Shown: positions 19,007-30,652 of the stretch, piece after piece
How the letters are laid out: each line of letters opens with the position of its first letter
Numbering within the stretch: the stretch's first letter is position 1
NCBI RefSeq assembly: GCF_002813775.1
Contig: NZ_CP020370.1
Span: 4,613,501-4,677,500 of the forward strand
DNA length: 64,000 bases
Direction: 5' to 3'
From: Candidatus Thiodictyon syntrophicum
GTDB lineage: Bacteria > Pseudomonadota > Gammaproteobacteria > Chromatiales > Chromatiaceae
Notes under the pieces: generated by a model
What the model saw: the letters and a program-made list of their open reading frames with translations, nothing else
Told to the model about the DNA's origin: nothing
Database searches by the model: none
Translations under genes and position numbers: made by a program

Positions 19007-19863
19007 GGCGCGCCGCCTGCGGGGGCGGCCACTGGGGCCGCCCGCACCAGGTCGCCGGACAGGTCGCGGACCGGGTAGCCGAACCACTGCATCTCGATAC
19101 GCTCGAAGACGCCGTTCTCATGCAGATCCGCCACCGCCCGGTCGAGCAGTTCGCGCAGGTCGTCGTCGCCCTTGGCGACGGCCACCGCGTTGCCGTCGCC
19201 GAACCAGCGGATGTCCGTGAGGGGCCCGCCGACGAACTCGAAGCCCGCCCCGGAGCGCCGCCGCAGGAAGCTGTGCTCCAGCACCAGGTGGTCGCCCAGC
19301 ACCAGGTCGATCCGGCCCATCAGCAGGTCGAGCAGCGCGTCGGGCTGGGTGCTGTAGCGGATGATCGTCGCGCCGCTGCTGAGGTTGGCAGCGGCATAGT
19401 CGTCGAAGGTGGTTTCGCTCGTCACGCCGATGCGCAGGCCCTTGATGGTCTCGGGCGTCACCTCGCGCAGACGCCCGCGGCGGGCGACGAAGCGGCCGGG
19501 GCTGCGGTAGTAGGCACGGGTGAAGTCGACCAGGGCGCGCCGCTGTTCGGTGGCCGACAGCGAGGCGACGACGAAATCCAACTGATGCCCCGCGAGGCCC
19601 GGTGCCAAGGCGTCCCACTCGCTTGGGATCAACTCGCACCGGGCCTTCAGCACCGCGCAGAGCGCATTGGCCACGTCGATGTCGAAGCCGACCAGACGCC
19701 CGTCGTCGGCGACGAAGCTCATCGGCGGGTCCTGACCATCCACGCCGACCCGCAGCCGGGTGGCCCCGGTCGCGGCACCGGTGTCGGTGTCGGCCGCGCG
19801 GCACGCCCCGGCGGCGGCCACGGCCAGCACCAGGGCGAGCAGCGCACCGGGCAGGCGGCTCAT
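19003..19863 (-). CDS. Periplasmic amino acid-type solute-binding protein (SBP family 3)
   Basis: A 286-residue protein with signal peptide MSRLPGALLALVLAVAAAGA and a full family 3 binding domain: LRVGVDGQDPPMSFVADDGR, GFDIDVANALC, and GLRIGVTSETTFDDYAAANL. ATG 19863 places the signal peptide at the N terminus; the longer ORF from 19944 does not. No permease or ATPase gene is nearby. It lies 49 bases after another solute-binding gene and is coupled by ATGA to the channel gene. A sensing or ligand-delivery role for the channel is possible but unproven. Confidence 0.85.
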   Translation of the reverse strand: MSRLPGALLALVLAVAAAGACRAADTDTGAATGATRLRVGVDGQDPPMSFVADDGRLVGFDIDVANALCAVLKARCELIPSEWDALAPGLAGHQLDFVVASLSATEQRRALVDFTRAYYRSPGRFVARRGRLREVTPETIKGLRIGVTSETTFDDYAAANLSSGATIIRYSTQPDALLDLLMGRIDLVLGDHLVLEHSFLRRRSGAGFEFVGGPLTDIRWFGDGNAVAVAKGDDDLRELLDRAVADLHENGVFERIEMQWFGYPVRDLSGDLVRAAPVAAPAGGAP

Positions 19864-19912
19864 CGCGGCCGCGACCGGGCGACGCTCAGTTCGGCACGGG
19901 GACCTGCAATCA

Positions 19913-21250
19913 TCACCAGTCCTCCCCCTGGCGGCTGATGACATTGAGACTGTGCTCCAGGGTCTTCAGCGCTTGCGCGGCAGTGACCTGGCCGCCCAGG
20001 ACGCTGGCCACGGCGCTCTGCACCAGCCCGCTGACCTGAAGGTAGCGCCGTCCGGTCACCACCGCCGGCCGGGCCACCAGGGTCAGTTCGCCCGCCGACA
20101 GGGCTCGGAGGTAGGGCTGGGCGGCCTCGATCTGCGGATCGGTGAGCAGCGCCGTGCGCGTCGGCGTCAGACCCAGCTCGAGGGCGCGGCGACGTTGCGC
20201 GTCCTCGCCGGTCAGGTACAGGACCAGCTCGGCGGCCAGGTCCGGATGCGCGGACGAGCGCGAGACGGCGAGCTGCCAGCCCGCCAGGGTCGCCGCGTGG
20301 ATGCCGTCGGTACCCCCTTTGGGCAGCGGCGCGACCCCGACCTTACCGCGGACCGGTGAATCCGCGGCATTCAAGCGCCGCCAGGCCCCCGGCCAGGCGC
20401 GCACGAAGGCGGCATTGCCGGCCGCGAACTGGGCTACCGAGTCCCGCTCGGTGTCCTCGCGCGGGGACGCCGGCGAGATGATCCCGCCCCAGTTGGACGC
20501 CCGCTGCAAAGCGAACAAAGCCGCGGGGTTATCGATGGTGACGCCGCCCGCGGCCGCCACAATGGTCCCGCCCCCCCAACTCGCAATCCATTCCAGTGCG
20601 TTGCAGGTCAGGATCTCCGCGCGCGCACCCTGCCACAGAAAGCCCCAGAAACGGGCGTTGCCCGCGTTGCGCTCCTGGTCCTGCACCACCGCCGCGGCCC
20701 GCTCCAGCGCGTCCCAGGTGTCCGGCACCGGCATGGCGCTGCGCGCGAGCAGGTCGCGGCGATAGAACAGCAGCCCGAAGTTCAGCGAATAGGGCAAGGC
20801 CACCAGCCGGCCCGCGACCGTATCGGCGGCGATCAGCGCGGGGAGGTAGTCCGCCGCGGCCGCACCGATACGCGGCCCCAGGTCGAGCAGGTGGTGCGCC
20901 AGCAGGCTCGGCGACACCACGTCAATCTCCAGGACGTCGGGCTTGGGCGCGCCGACCTCGAGCAGTTCCTGGTACAGACGCAGCCGCGTCGGCAGGTCAT
21001 CAGGCGCCGGCAGCACCCGCACCTGATGGCCGCGGGCCTGGGCCCAGGTCTCGGCCGCCTGCCGACAATGGGGGTGATCGATCCCTTGGAGACCGCAGAC
21101 GATGGTCAGCTCGGCCGTCGGCGCCGCCGTGGGGCACACCGAGAGCAAGGCCAACACGCTGATCGCCGCCGGCCAGGCCGCCCGGCGAACCTCGGGTCCG
21201 CGTGCCGCCGCGGCCGCCGCGCCACGGGTGGAAGGGAAGAAGAAAGACAA
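19913..21250 (-). CDS. Extracellular solute-binding protein family 1 (sugar type)
   Basis: A 445-residue ABC-type solute-binding protein. The hydrophobic N terminus (AAISVLALLSVCPTAAPTAE) is a signal peptide. Family 1 features include KPDVLEIDVVSPSLLAHHL, LVALPYSLNFGLLFYRRDLL, PDTWDALERAAAVVQ and the C-terminal half with GKVGVAPLPKG and AGWQLAVSRSSAHPDLAAELV. It resembles trehalose/maltose-type binding proteins, but the ligand cannot be read from sequence. No cognate permease or ATPase lies in the window. It is first in a three-gene unit ending with the MscS-type channel. Confidence 0.84.
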   Translation of the reverse strand: MSFFFPSTRGAAAAAARGPEVRRAAWPAAISVLALLSVCPTAAPTAELTIVCGLQGIDHPHCRQAAETWAQARGHQVRVLPAPDDLPTRLRLYQELLEVGAPKPDVLEIDVVSPSLLAHHLLDLGPRIGAAAADYLPALIAADTVAGRLVALPYSLNFGLLFYRRDLLARSAMPVPDTWDALERAAAVVQDQERNAGNARFWGFLWQGARAEILTCNALEWIASWGGGTIVAAAGGVTIDNPAALFALQRASNWGGIISPASPREDTERDSVAQFAAGNAAFVRAWPGAWRRLNAADSPVRGKVGVAPLPKGGTDGIHAATLAGWQLAVSRSSAHPDLAAELVLYLTGEDAQRRRALELGLTPTRTALLTDPQIEAAQPYLRALSAGELTLVARPAVVTGRRYLQVSGLVQSAVASVLGGQVTAAQALKTLEHSLNVISRQGEDW

Positions 21251-21387
21251 GATTCAACCGCCACAGTCCGATTCGCCACCGCCGATTGGGGCTGGGTGTG
21301 AGCTTAGTCCCGTCGCCGGTCAAGGGCAAGGTGCCACGACCGCCGGCGCCTGGTGCGCGATGCGTACCCTACAGCTCACGAACCGGG

Positions 21388-21487
<100 letters not shown>

Positions 21488-21511
21488 GTACCCGGGATCT
21501 CGGTCACCACG

Positions 21512-22636
21512 TCAGTCTTGATCGCCCCCGGGGCCGGGGTGTCCCCGCCCAAGGCGTTCGCGCAGGACCTTGTACCAGCGCGTCTCCGGCAGCGTCACCA
21601 GATAGACCAGTACCAGGACCAGTGCCTGGTACCAGAAACTGGTCAACCACAGCGGGGTCGTCCCATTTCCCAACCAGGTCTCCGCCAACTGCTGCAGGTT
21701 GAAGAAGGTGAAGTAGGCCAGAAAGGCGAGCAAGAGTCGCCCGGAGGTCTTTTGCCTGGGTGAGATGGCGACCAAGGGGACCGCGATCAGCAGCAGGGTG
21801 AAGATCGCCAGGGGGGCGGCGATCCGGTGCTCCAGCTCGGCCCGCGCCAGGGGGTCCGCGGACCCCAGCAGGTCCAGGGAGGGCGTGGTGGACTTCTTGG
21901 TCACCTGCGGCTCGGGGCCCTGGCCCGCGACCCGCAACTGATACTCGCGAAAGCGCGCAATCAGATAGTTGCCCTCCCCCGCGTTACCGTCGAAACGGTG
22001 TCCGTCGATGAGTGTCACCAGGTGATCCCCGGTGCGATCGTCCACCCGGTGGCGGCCGCTGTCGCTGACCACGATGCGCGTCTTATCCCCTTGCCGATCG
22101 AGGACGAAGACCCGCTCCAGGCCCTTGCCCTTGGCGATGGCCCCGACATAGACGACGACCTTCCCCCCTTCTTCCGTGTAGAAACGCCCGGCCTGAACCC
22201 CGGCGATCTGGGTCGCCTGATCCTTCTGCTGGAGGCGGATCTCGGCGATCCCCGCCGCCGCCCAGGGCTGGAGGACCAGGGCGAACCAGCCCGTGACCAG
22301 CGCCACCGGCAGCGCGAGCAGCACGAGCGCCCGGTACAGGCGCCGCGGCCCGATGCCGCAGGCATTGAGCGCCACCAACTCACTGTCCCGGGCCAGGCGG
22401 CTCAGTGCCGCCAGGGCGGCGATGAAGAAGGACGGCGGCAGCAGGGTCGCGGTATCGCGCACCAGTTGCAGCCCCAGGAAGCGCAGCACCAGGTCGGCGT
22501 TCAGGGCCCCCAGGTTCACCTCCTCCAGGGTCCGCAGAAAGAGCATGCTGGCGACGATCAGCATCAGCGTGATCAGGATCGCCAGCAGGGTCTTGGCGAC
22601 CTCGCCCAGGATGTAGCGGTCGACGATCGGGAGCAT
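21512..22636 (-). CDS. lptF: LPS export ABC transporter permease LptF
   Basis: A 374-residue YjgP/YjgQ permease. LptF and LptG form the inner-membrane core of the LptB2FG machine that extracts lipopolysaccharide for transport to the outer membrane. The N terminus MLPIVDRYILGEVAKTL and membrane segments near residues 12-32, 60-80 and 100-120, plus three C-terminal ones, are typical. A periplasmic beta-jellyroll domain separates the two halves. ATG 22636 is chosen because the longer ORF adds an unrelated leader. lptG, usually the next gene, is absent; a repeat element follows instead. The last residues lie in sequence shared with that repeat. Confidence 0.93.
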   Translation of the reverse strand: MLPIVDRYILGEVAKTLLAILITLMLIVASMLFLRTLEEVNLGALNADLVLRFLGLQLVRDTATLLPPSFFIAALAALSRLARDSELVALNACGIGPRRLYRALVLLALPVALVTGWFALVLQPWAAAGIAEIRLQQKDQATQIAGVQAGRFYTEEGGKVVVYVGAIAKGKGLERVFVLDRQGDKTRIVVSDSGRHRVDDRTGDHLVTLIDGHRFDGNAGEGNYLIARFREYQLRVAGQGPEPQVTKKSTTPSLDLLGSADPLARAELEHRIAAPLAIFTLLLIAVPLVAISPRQKTSGRLLLAFLAYFTFFNLQQLAETWLGNGTTPLWLTSFWYQALVLVLVYLVTLPETRWYKVLRERLGRGHPGPGGDQD

Positions 22637-22791
22637 AGCGCCTCGGTACCGGATGGGGTGCGCCATTCTGGCACGGACGCGGCCGGCCGGCGCGGGCGTG
22701 ATGGGCCGGCCACGACGGTGCGGTTGCCGCACCGTTGCTCCTATCGCCTCACTGCCATTACGTTAAAGCCTCACTGGCTGTCCGGCCTGGC

Positions 22792-22889
22792 CTGGGAGCG
22801 CCGCACCCCAGTGCGGCGCGATCTCGCGGATCACCCCGCCGGTGTGGGATGAGCAGAGGCCGCGCCGCACTGGGGTGCGGCGCTCCCAG
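22792..22889. repeat. Palindromic element (GGGAGCGCCGCACCCCAGTG family)
   Basis: Arms CTGGGAGCGCCGCACCCCAG (from 22792) and their complement (ending 22889) enclose about 50 bases. The same arms form the interior of the MITE at 31350-31525, so this palindrome exists both free and inside a mobile element. It lies upstream of lptF. Nothing coding is seen between 22637 and 23236; the rest is this repeat, a half ten-mer element at 22968-23042 and AT-richer sequence near 23040-23200. Confidence 0.8.
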
Positions 22890-22967
22890 TAGCCGTTGCG
22901 GCTTGTGGCGATTTCCGAAAGCCTCTCTATGATCAAGGCCCCGCGAAGGCTCGACCGAGAGTATTCG

Positions 22968-23042
22968 GCCGCGAATGAACGCAAATAAGCGCAAATAAAT
23001 CTGCTGGTTAGCATCGTTGCAGGCGTCACCCGGACGATGACC
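22968..23042. repeat. Half of a ten-mer-armed element (GCAAATGAAC family)
   Basis: GCGAATGAACGCAAATAAGC and the following AAATCTGCTGGTTAGCATCG closely match, in inverted orientation, the right half of the element at 61382-61523. Only one arm is present, so this looks like a truncated copy. Confidence 0.7.
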
Positions 23043-23236
23043 ATGCAGTAAAGACCAAACCTCTGATTATTGACGTTAATTTTGGTTCGTTTGCGGCTGA
23101 ACTGCCTTTTCTGGGATCAAAGCTCGCGCGGCTCCTCCTGCCACCCCACCAACTTAAGAAACTATGTACTTTAAATTTGACGCGCGTCATTTTTGAAGTA
23201 TTTTGATCCCCAACGAATCACGCTGGAGCGACGGCC

Positions 23237-23500
23237 ATGCCGATCAGATTGGGCAACAAGGCGGACGGTGACGACTTTTTCGACCGGGTGAACGAGCGCG
23301 CGGACCTCTGGCGCCATCTGGAGGGGAACCATGTCGTGCTCAGCGGTCCCCGGCGCCTGGGCAAGACCTCGCTCTTGCAGCGCCTGGCCGAGGAGGCGCC
23401 GGGGCACGGGCTGGTCGCCCGCCTGGAGGACGTGGGCGGGCTCGACACGGCCGCGGCCTTCATCCTGCGCGACTACTGGCGGCGCAACCATGCCCGCTGA
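23237..23500 (+). pseudogene. Truncated P-loop ATPase, N-terminal remnant
   Basis: An 87-residue ORF starting MPIRLGNKADGDDFFDRVNE with an intact Walker A (SGPRRLGKTSLLQRL). It stops after DYWRRNHAR, before any Walker B, sensor or C-terminal part. Proteins with this beginning are normally several hundred residues long, so it is a remnant. Its end overlaps the start of the next ATPase gene (ATG 23490), suggesting a deletion that fused the two loci. Confidence 0.7.
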
Positions 23501-25540
23501 AACCCCCGCCCTGAGCGCCACCGTCAAGTACAACCCGCACCTCTGGGGGCCGGCGGAGCTGCGCGCCATCTTCGTGGTCCGCACCCGGGAGCTTGCGGAC
23601 CTGCTGCGCCTGCTGCGCGGCACCGCGCCGGGGGCAATGCCGCAACACCTGCTGATCACGGGCGCGCGCGGCATGGGCAAGACCACGCTGCTGCGCCGGC
23701 TGGCGCTGGCGGTGGAGGACGACCCGGCGCTGGCCGCTGGCTGGATCCCAGTGACCTTCCCCGAGGAGCAATACACCGTCAGTACCCTGGCCGAACTATG
23801 GCGCAATGTGCTCGACGCCTTGGCCGACACCCGCGCACGCCAGGGCGCCCCGGCCGCGGAACTGGATCAACTGGACCGGGAGATCGCCCGCATCGGCGAC
23901 CTGTCGGCCGCGCAGCGTGAGGGCGCGGCCCTGGCGAGCCTCGACGCCTGGGTCCGGACCAACGAACGGCGCCTGCTGCTCCTGATCGACAGCACCGACC
24001 TGCTGCTGGCCAACCTGGCCGGGACCACCGAGGCCGGCGCTCTCAGGGGCGCCAAGGCACGCCAGGGCACCCCGATCGACGGCGGCGCCACCCCCCTGTG
24101 GCGGCTGCGCAAAACCCTCTCCCACGACCCCGCGATCTTCTGGCTCGGGGCCAGCTATCAGTCCCTGGAGTCCAACCACGCCTACCAGGACGCCTTCTGG
24201 GACTTCTTCCAACTGATCGAACTGCGCGCCCTGACGGTGGCCGAGATGCGCGAGGCCATGCTCGCCTTGGCCCGCACCTTCGGCGTCGGCCGCGGCCTGA
24301 CCGGCGAGGCGGCCGTCCAGGAGATGGCCCGCAACCTCGACACCCGCCCGGAGCGCCTGAAGGCCCTGCGCGCCATCACCGGCGGCAATCCGCGCACCAC
24401 CGTCATGCTCTACGAACTGTTCGCGGCCGGCGGGGCCGACGACGTCCACAGCGACCTGCGGCGCCTGCTCGACACCATGACCCCGCTCTATAAGGCGCGC
24501 ATGGAGACCCTGTCCGACCAGGCGCGCAAGCTGCTGGCGCATCTGATGGAGCACTGGGCCCCTATCTCCGCCCGCAGGCTCGGGGAGGTTTCAGGCATCG
24601 CCACCAATACCGTCAGCGGTCAGTTGGCCCGGCTGGAGGCCAAGGGCCTGGTGGAAAAGGCGCGGCTGTCCGGGACCAAGCGCACCGGCTACCAGGCGGC
24701 GAGCGGCTGTTCAATGTCTGGTATTTGATGCGGTATGCCTCGCGGCGGCTGCGGCAGCGGTTGACTTGGCTGGTGGAGTTTATGCGGTTGTGGTTCAGCG
24801 GGGAGGAATTGACACAGCTTGCGCACAGCCGAGCCGTGGAACACGCCAATGGTCGACTGTGTAGCGGCGACCAGCTCGAATACTCCCGCGCCTTGGGACG
24901 CGCACTGCCGGACGGTCATGCCGAGCGCTATCGGCTGGATTGGGAGGTCTTCGGCAGCCTTCCAGCAAACCAGATCGGCCGCTCGGAAGAGGCAGAGTCC
25001 GCTTACCTTGAAGCGAGAAAGCGCGACCCGTCGGACCCCTATCCGGCGATCAATCTTGCCCGACTCCTGGCCGCTACGGGCTCCCAGGCCGAGGCCCGTG
25101 CGGCCTATTGCGAGGCTGCGACCCTGGCCGACGCGGCAGACTCCAGAGTCCTCGCATCTGTTGATCCGAACAGCCAGGTTCTTGGGAGCGCTCATCTGCT
25201 CCTGCAATCCCACCTCTGGCTCGGCAACCGCGACCTGGCCCGCCAGGCGCTCGAGCGGCTGGCCGAGGCCGCCGCCGCGGGGGATCGGGACGCCTTCGCC
25301 CGTCTCAAGGAGCAGACCCAGGAATGCCAAGGGATCGGCCTGGGTCCGGCCCTGAGGGACCTGATGACCGAGGGCGCCTGGGTCGACTTCCTCCAACCCT
25401 TCGCCCTCGCCCTGGGGGCTGCCGTCGCGGCCGATCCCGCAGACGCCCTGGCCGGTGCCCCGCCCGAGTTGCGCACGCTGGCAGAGGAGGTCCTGGCGGA
25501 CTTGCGCCCACCGAGCACAGCCCCGGCGGGGCGCCGGTAG
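23490..25540 (+). pseudogene. AAA/STAND-like ATPase with TPR-type C terminus, frameshifted
   Basis: ATG 23490 opens a 413-codon frame with Walker A GARGMGKTTLLRRLAL near residue 55, Walker B-like RRLLLLIDSTDLLL, and a winged-helix at APISARRLGEVSGIATNTVS. After KRTGYQ (about 24702) the frame shifts. The expected continuation GERLFNVWYLMRYASRRLRQ is read in another frame through 25540 and continues into TPR-like helices (SEEAESAYLEARKRDPSDPYPAINLARLLAATG). A one-base loss near 24704 explains it. The whole gene would encode about 690 residues. It could be a real lesion, a sequencing error or, less likely, programmed frameshifting. Function is unknown; such ATPases are often accessory or signalling proteins. 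Confidence 0.75.
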
Positions 25541-25617
25541 CCATTGCGGGGCTTGATCATCCTTTGCAGGCCAGCGGCGTTTGGTCCGCACAGCAGACCA
25601 ACGACCTTGCGGCAGTC

Positions 25618-25724
25618 GTAGCCTGGATGGAGCGCAGCGCAATCCAGGTCTTCGCTACAAGTCGCTGATATCCAGCATGTCCGCGAGACTGCCCCGGATT
25701 CCGCTGCGCTCCATCCGGGCTACG
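25618..25724. repeat. Palindromic intergenic repeat
   Basis: GTAGCCTGGATGGAGCGCAG and its near complement ending at 25724 form an inverted pair. A second, unrelated palindrome (GTAGGGTACGCATCGCGTAC type) follows at 25807-25874, then the hexamer element. Between 25541 and 26173 no gene is visible, only repeats. Confidence 0.75.
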
Positions 25725-25901
25725 GCCAGGCCGCATTGAATACTTGCCCATTCTCACCGGGGTGCGGCGCTCGGGTGCGATCAGAACTGATTTATAACGC
25801 ACATCTCGTAGGGTACGCATCGCGTACCCGCCAAGCTGCGGCGACCGCCGGAGCCGGGTACGCGATGCGCCTACAGCTCCCGGACGTTCCCACGGACCGG
25901 G

Positions 25902-26010
<109 letters not shown>

Positions 26011-26173
26011 TATCCGGGATCTCGGTTACCACATCAGTTCTGATCGCACCCGCGGCGCTCCCAGGCTTTGCATTCCGACCCTTCCGGACGGAAAATCCCG
26101 GCGCATACTCCCAGATCCCGAGTCCGCGCGACCGCCACCCAGGAAGGCCGCCCCAGCCCCCACGGAGCCCCCG

Positions 26174-26839
26174 ATGTCCACCGATTTCGATGCCGCCGAA
26201 TTCGACACCAGCAACCCCGAGCCCCGCTGCCCCTGCGTGCTGTTGCTCGACACCTCCGGCTCCATGAACGGGGCGCGGATCACGGCCCTGAACCAGGGCC
26301 TGGCGAGCTTCCGCATGGACCTGGAGCAGGATGAGTTGGCCCTGCTGCGGGTGGAGATCGCCATCGTCAGCTTCGGGGGCCGTGCGGAACTGGTCCAGGA
26401 CTTCGTGACCGCCAACCAGTTCGAGCCGCCGCTGCTCAGCGTCGGCGGCCAGACCCCCATGGGGGGTGGGATCAACCTGGCGCTGGACCTCATCGAACAG
26501 CGCAAGTTGAGCTACAAGACCAACGGCATCCCCTTCTTCCGCCCCTGGGTCTTTCTGATCACCGACGGTGAACCCACCGATGGCGACCTGTGGCAGGAGG
26601 CGGCGCGGCGCGTGCAGGCGGCGGAGGCGGCCAAGAAGGTCGCCTTCTTCGCGGTGGGGGTCGGCGGGGCCAACCTGGACATCCTGGCCCAACTCGGGCC
26701 GCGCCAGCCGCTGATGCTCAACGGACTCAAGTTCCGCGAGATGTTCCAGTGGCTCTCCACCAGTATGCGCAGCGTCTCCCACGCCGAACTGGACACCGAG
26801 GTACCCCTGCAGGCCCCCATCGGCTGGGCCAGCGCCTAG
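26174..26839 (+). CDS. VWA-domain protein (TerY-like)
   Basis: A 221-residue von Willebrand factor A domain protein without signal peptide, so cytoplasmic. The MIDAS metal site is DTSGSMNG (D26), with the threonine in QTPMGGG and the aspartate in ITDGEPTDGD. This pattern matches TerY-type proteins, which in other bacteria occur with a PP2C phosphatase and a kinase as a signalling triad. Here it is followed 30 bases later by a kinase fusion, and no phosphatase gene is present. It probably binds a protein partner in a metal-dependent way; the partner and signal are unknown. Confidence 0.85.
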   Translation: MSTDFDAAEFDTSNPEPRCPCVLLLDTSGSMNGARITALNQGLASFRMDLEQDELALLRVEIAIVSFGGRAELVQDFVTANQFEPPLLSVGGQTPMGGGINLALDLIEQRKLSYKTNGIPFFRPWVFLITDGEPTDGDLWQEAARRVQAAEAAKKVAFFAVGVGGANLDILAQLGPRQPLMLNGLKFREMFQWLSTSMRSVSHAELDTEVPLQAPIGWASA

Positions 26840-26869
26840 TCTGGCGCACCCGCGGGGCCGCACCGGATC

Positions 26870-29125
<2,256 letters not shown>

Positions 29126-29142
29126 TCCCGGAAAGAGCAGTC

Positions 29143-29292
29143 ATCCACAGATGAACACAGATGAACACAGATGAATACAGATGATTCATTGGCTTACGCT
29201 TGGTCGCGGCTCATCTTGCAGGTGATTGTGACAGTACCGATAAGCGTATGACAATGCTAAAGGACATCTGTGTTCATCTGTGTTCATCTGTG
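29143..29292. repeat. Ten-mer-armed palindromic element (ACAGATGAAC family)
   Basis: The left arm has tandem ACAGATGAAC units from about 29146 to 29180 and the right arm their complement from about 29264 to 29292 (TCTGTGTTCATCTGTG). The unit resembles the GCAAATGAAC ten-mer of other elements here. It separates the kinase-FGE gene from the FGE gene and supplies the sequence just before the latter's start. Confidence 0.85.
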
Positions 29293-29310
29293 GATTTTTG
29301 GGGTGACTGC

Positions 29311-30249
29311 ATGATATCCCTGCCCGTCGCACTCTATCTGGCCTTGACCCTGGCCTGGCTGCTGCACCCGGCCCCGGCCGCCGCCTGGACGGAAGAGGAG
29401 CTAAAGGCGGCCGAGCGCCTCCTGGAGCGCGAGTTGGATCAACGTTGGACGGCCGAGGCGGACGCTCGCGACCGCACCGCGGCGGACGCCAAGGCGCGCG
29501 CCCAGACCGCAAGCGAGGCCGCGGCGCGGGCGGCAGTGGCGCGTCGGCAGATGATCGAGACGCTGGCGCAGACCCTGGTGGAGATCCCCGGCGGCAGCTT
29601 CGAGATGGGCTGCGGTCCTGGCGACGACGCCTGCGAAGGCGACGAGCGACCGGCCCACCGGGTCAGTGTCAAGCCCGTACGGATCGGCCGCCACGAGGTC
29701 ACCCAGGCCCAGTGGACGGCGGTCATGGGCGCGAATCCGGCGCAAATCCAGGATGATCAGCGGCCGGTGGAGATGGTCTCCTGGGACCAGGTCCAGCAGT
29801 TTCTCAAGCGCCTGAACGTCGAGACCGAAGGCCCGCCCTACCGCCTGCCGACCGAGGCCGAATGGGAATACGCCGCCCGCGCCGGGACCCGCACGGCCTG
29901 GTGGTGGGGCGCGGAGATCGGTCGCGGCAACGCCAACTGCGACGGCTGCGCCGGACCCGCTGCCGACCGCGAGACCGCCCGCGTAGGGACCCTCACGCCT
30001 AACGCCTTCGGTCTCTACGACACCGCGGGAAACGTCGCTGAGTGGGTCCAGGACTGCTACCACGAGACCTACAGCGCGGCCCCGACGGACGGCTCCGCAT
30101 GGCCCGGCCCCTGCCCCGACGGCTACCGGGTGGTCCGCGGCGGTTCCTGGCTCGGCCGCCCGGCCTCGGTGCGCAGCGCCGACCGCCAAAGCGTCTGGCC
30201 CTCGGACCGCAGCGGGGATCGGGGGTTTCGGCTGGCGCGGGACCTGTGA
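29311..30249 (+). CDS. Exported FGE-sulfatase (SUMF1-like) domain protein
   Basis: A 312-residue protein with signal peptide MISLPVALYLALTLAWLLHP, an alpha-helical, charged segment (residues 28-85, rich in A, E, R) and an FGE-sulfatase domain from about residue 90: IPGGSFEMGC, HEVTQAQWTAVMG, YRLPTEAEWEYAARAGTRT, YRVVRGGSW. The domain is very similar to the C-terminal part of the upstream kinase fusion, so the two probably arose by duplication. ATG 29311 is preferred because earlier codons translate the ten-mer repeat. Its catalytic status is unclear; many such domains act as binding or structural modules rather than formylglycine-generating enzymes. Confidence 0.83.
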   Translation: MISLPVALYLALTLAWLLHPAPAAAWTEEELKAAERLLERELDQRWTAEADARDRTAADAKARAQTASEAAARAAVARRQMIETLAQTLVEIPGGSFEMGCGPGDDACEGDERPAHRVSVKPVRIGRHEVTQAQWTAVMGANPAQIQDDQRPVEMVSWDQVQQFLKRLNVETEGPPYRLPTEAEWEYAARAGTRTAWWWGAEIGRGNANCDGCAGPAADRETARVGTLTPNAFGLYDTAGNVAEWVQDCYHETYSAAPTDGSAWPGPCPDGYRVVRGGSWLGRPASVRSADRQSVWPSDRSGDRGFRLARDL

Positions 30250-30311
30250 CCCGCGCCCCAGGGCGCGGCGGCAATCGCCCCGCTCGGCAGCCCCGCGGTT
30301 GGCCGCACGCC

Positions 30312-30560
30312 CGTAGGGTCCGCTGTGCGGACCAACCACCGCGCCGGCGTGACACCGTCCCGTAGGGTCCGCTGTGCGGACCAATCCACCGCGCCCTCGT
30401 GACGCCGTCCCGTAGGGTCCGCTGTGCGGACCAATCCACCGCGCCCTCGTGACGCCGTCCCGTAGGGTCCGCTGTGCGGACCAATCCACCGCGCCCTCGT
30501 GACGCCGTCCCGTAGGGTCCGCTGTGCGGACCAATCCACCGCGCCCTCGTGACGCCGTCA
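30312..30560 (+). repeat. Five tandem copies of a 50-base repeat
   Basis: Units start at 30312, 30361, 30411, 30461 and 30511. The first is 49 bases and diverged; the others read as identical. Each contains the palindrome GGTCCGCTGTGCGGACC, which also occurs singly at about 253-275 and in pairs inside the elements at 178-314 and 36543-36650. A dispersed palindrome appears to have been tandemly amplified here. A further short repeat (GTAGGTTGGGCTGAGG) follows at about 30581. Confidence 0.9.
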
Positions 30561-30652
30561 GAGGTTAGGCAAGGATTCTCGTAGGTTGGGCTGAGGAACG
30601 AAGCCCAACAAGCCGCCCAACGCAAGCCTATGAGCCGCCCCCTGGCGAATCC

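Noticed and set aside
16034-19078. A 1014-codon plus-strand frame opposite the MscS-type channel gene
   Set aside because: It is composed of R, Q, P, G and H-rich sequence typical of antisense frames in GC-rich DNA, whereas the minus strand has clear MscS motifs.
29200-29310. N-terminal extension of the FGE protein (ICVHLCSSV)
   Set aside because: It translates the ten-mer palindromic element; the signal peptide starts at ATG 29311.
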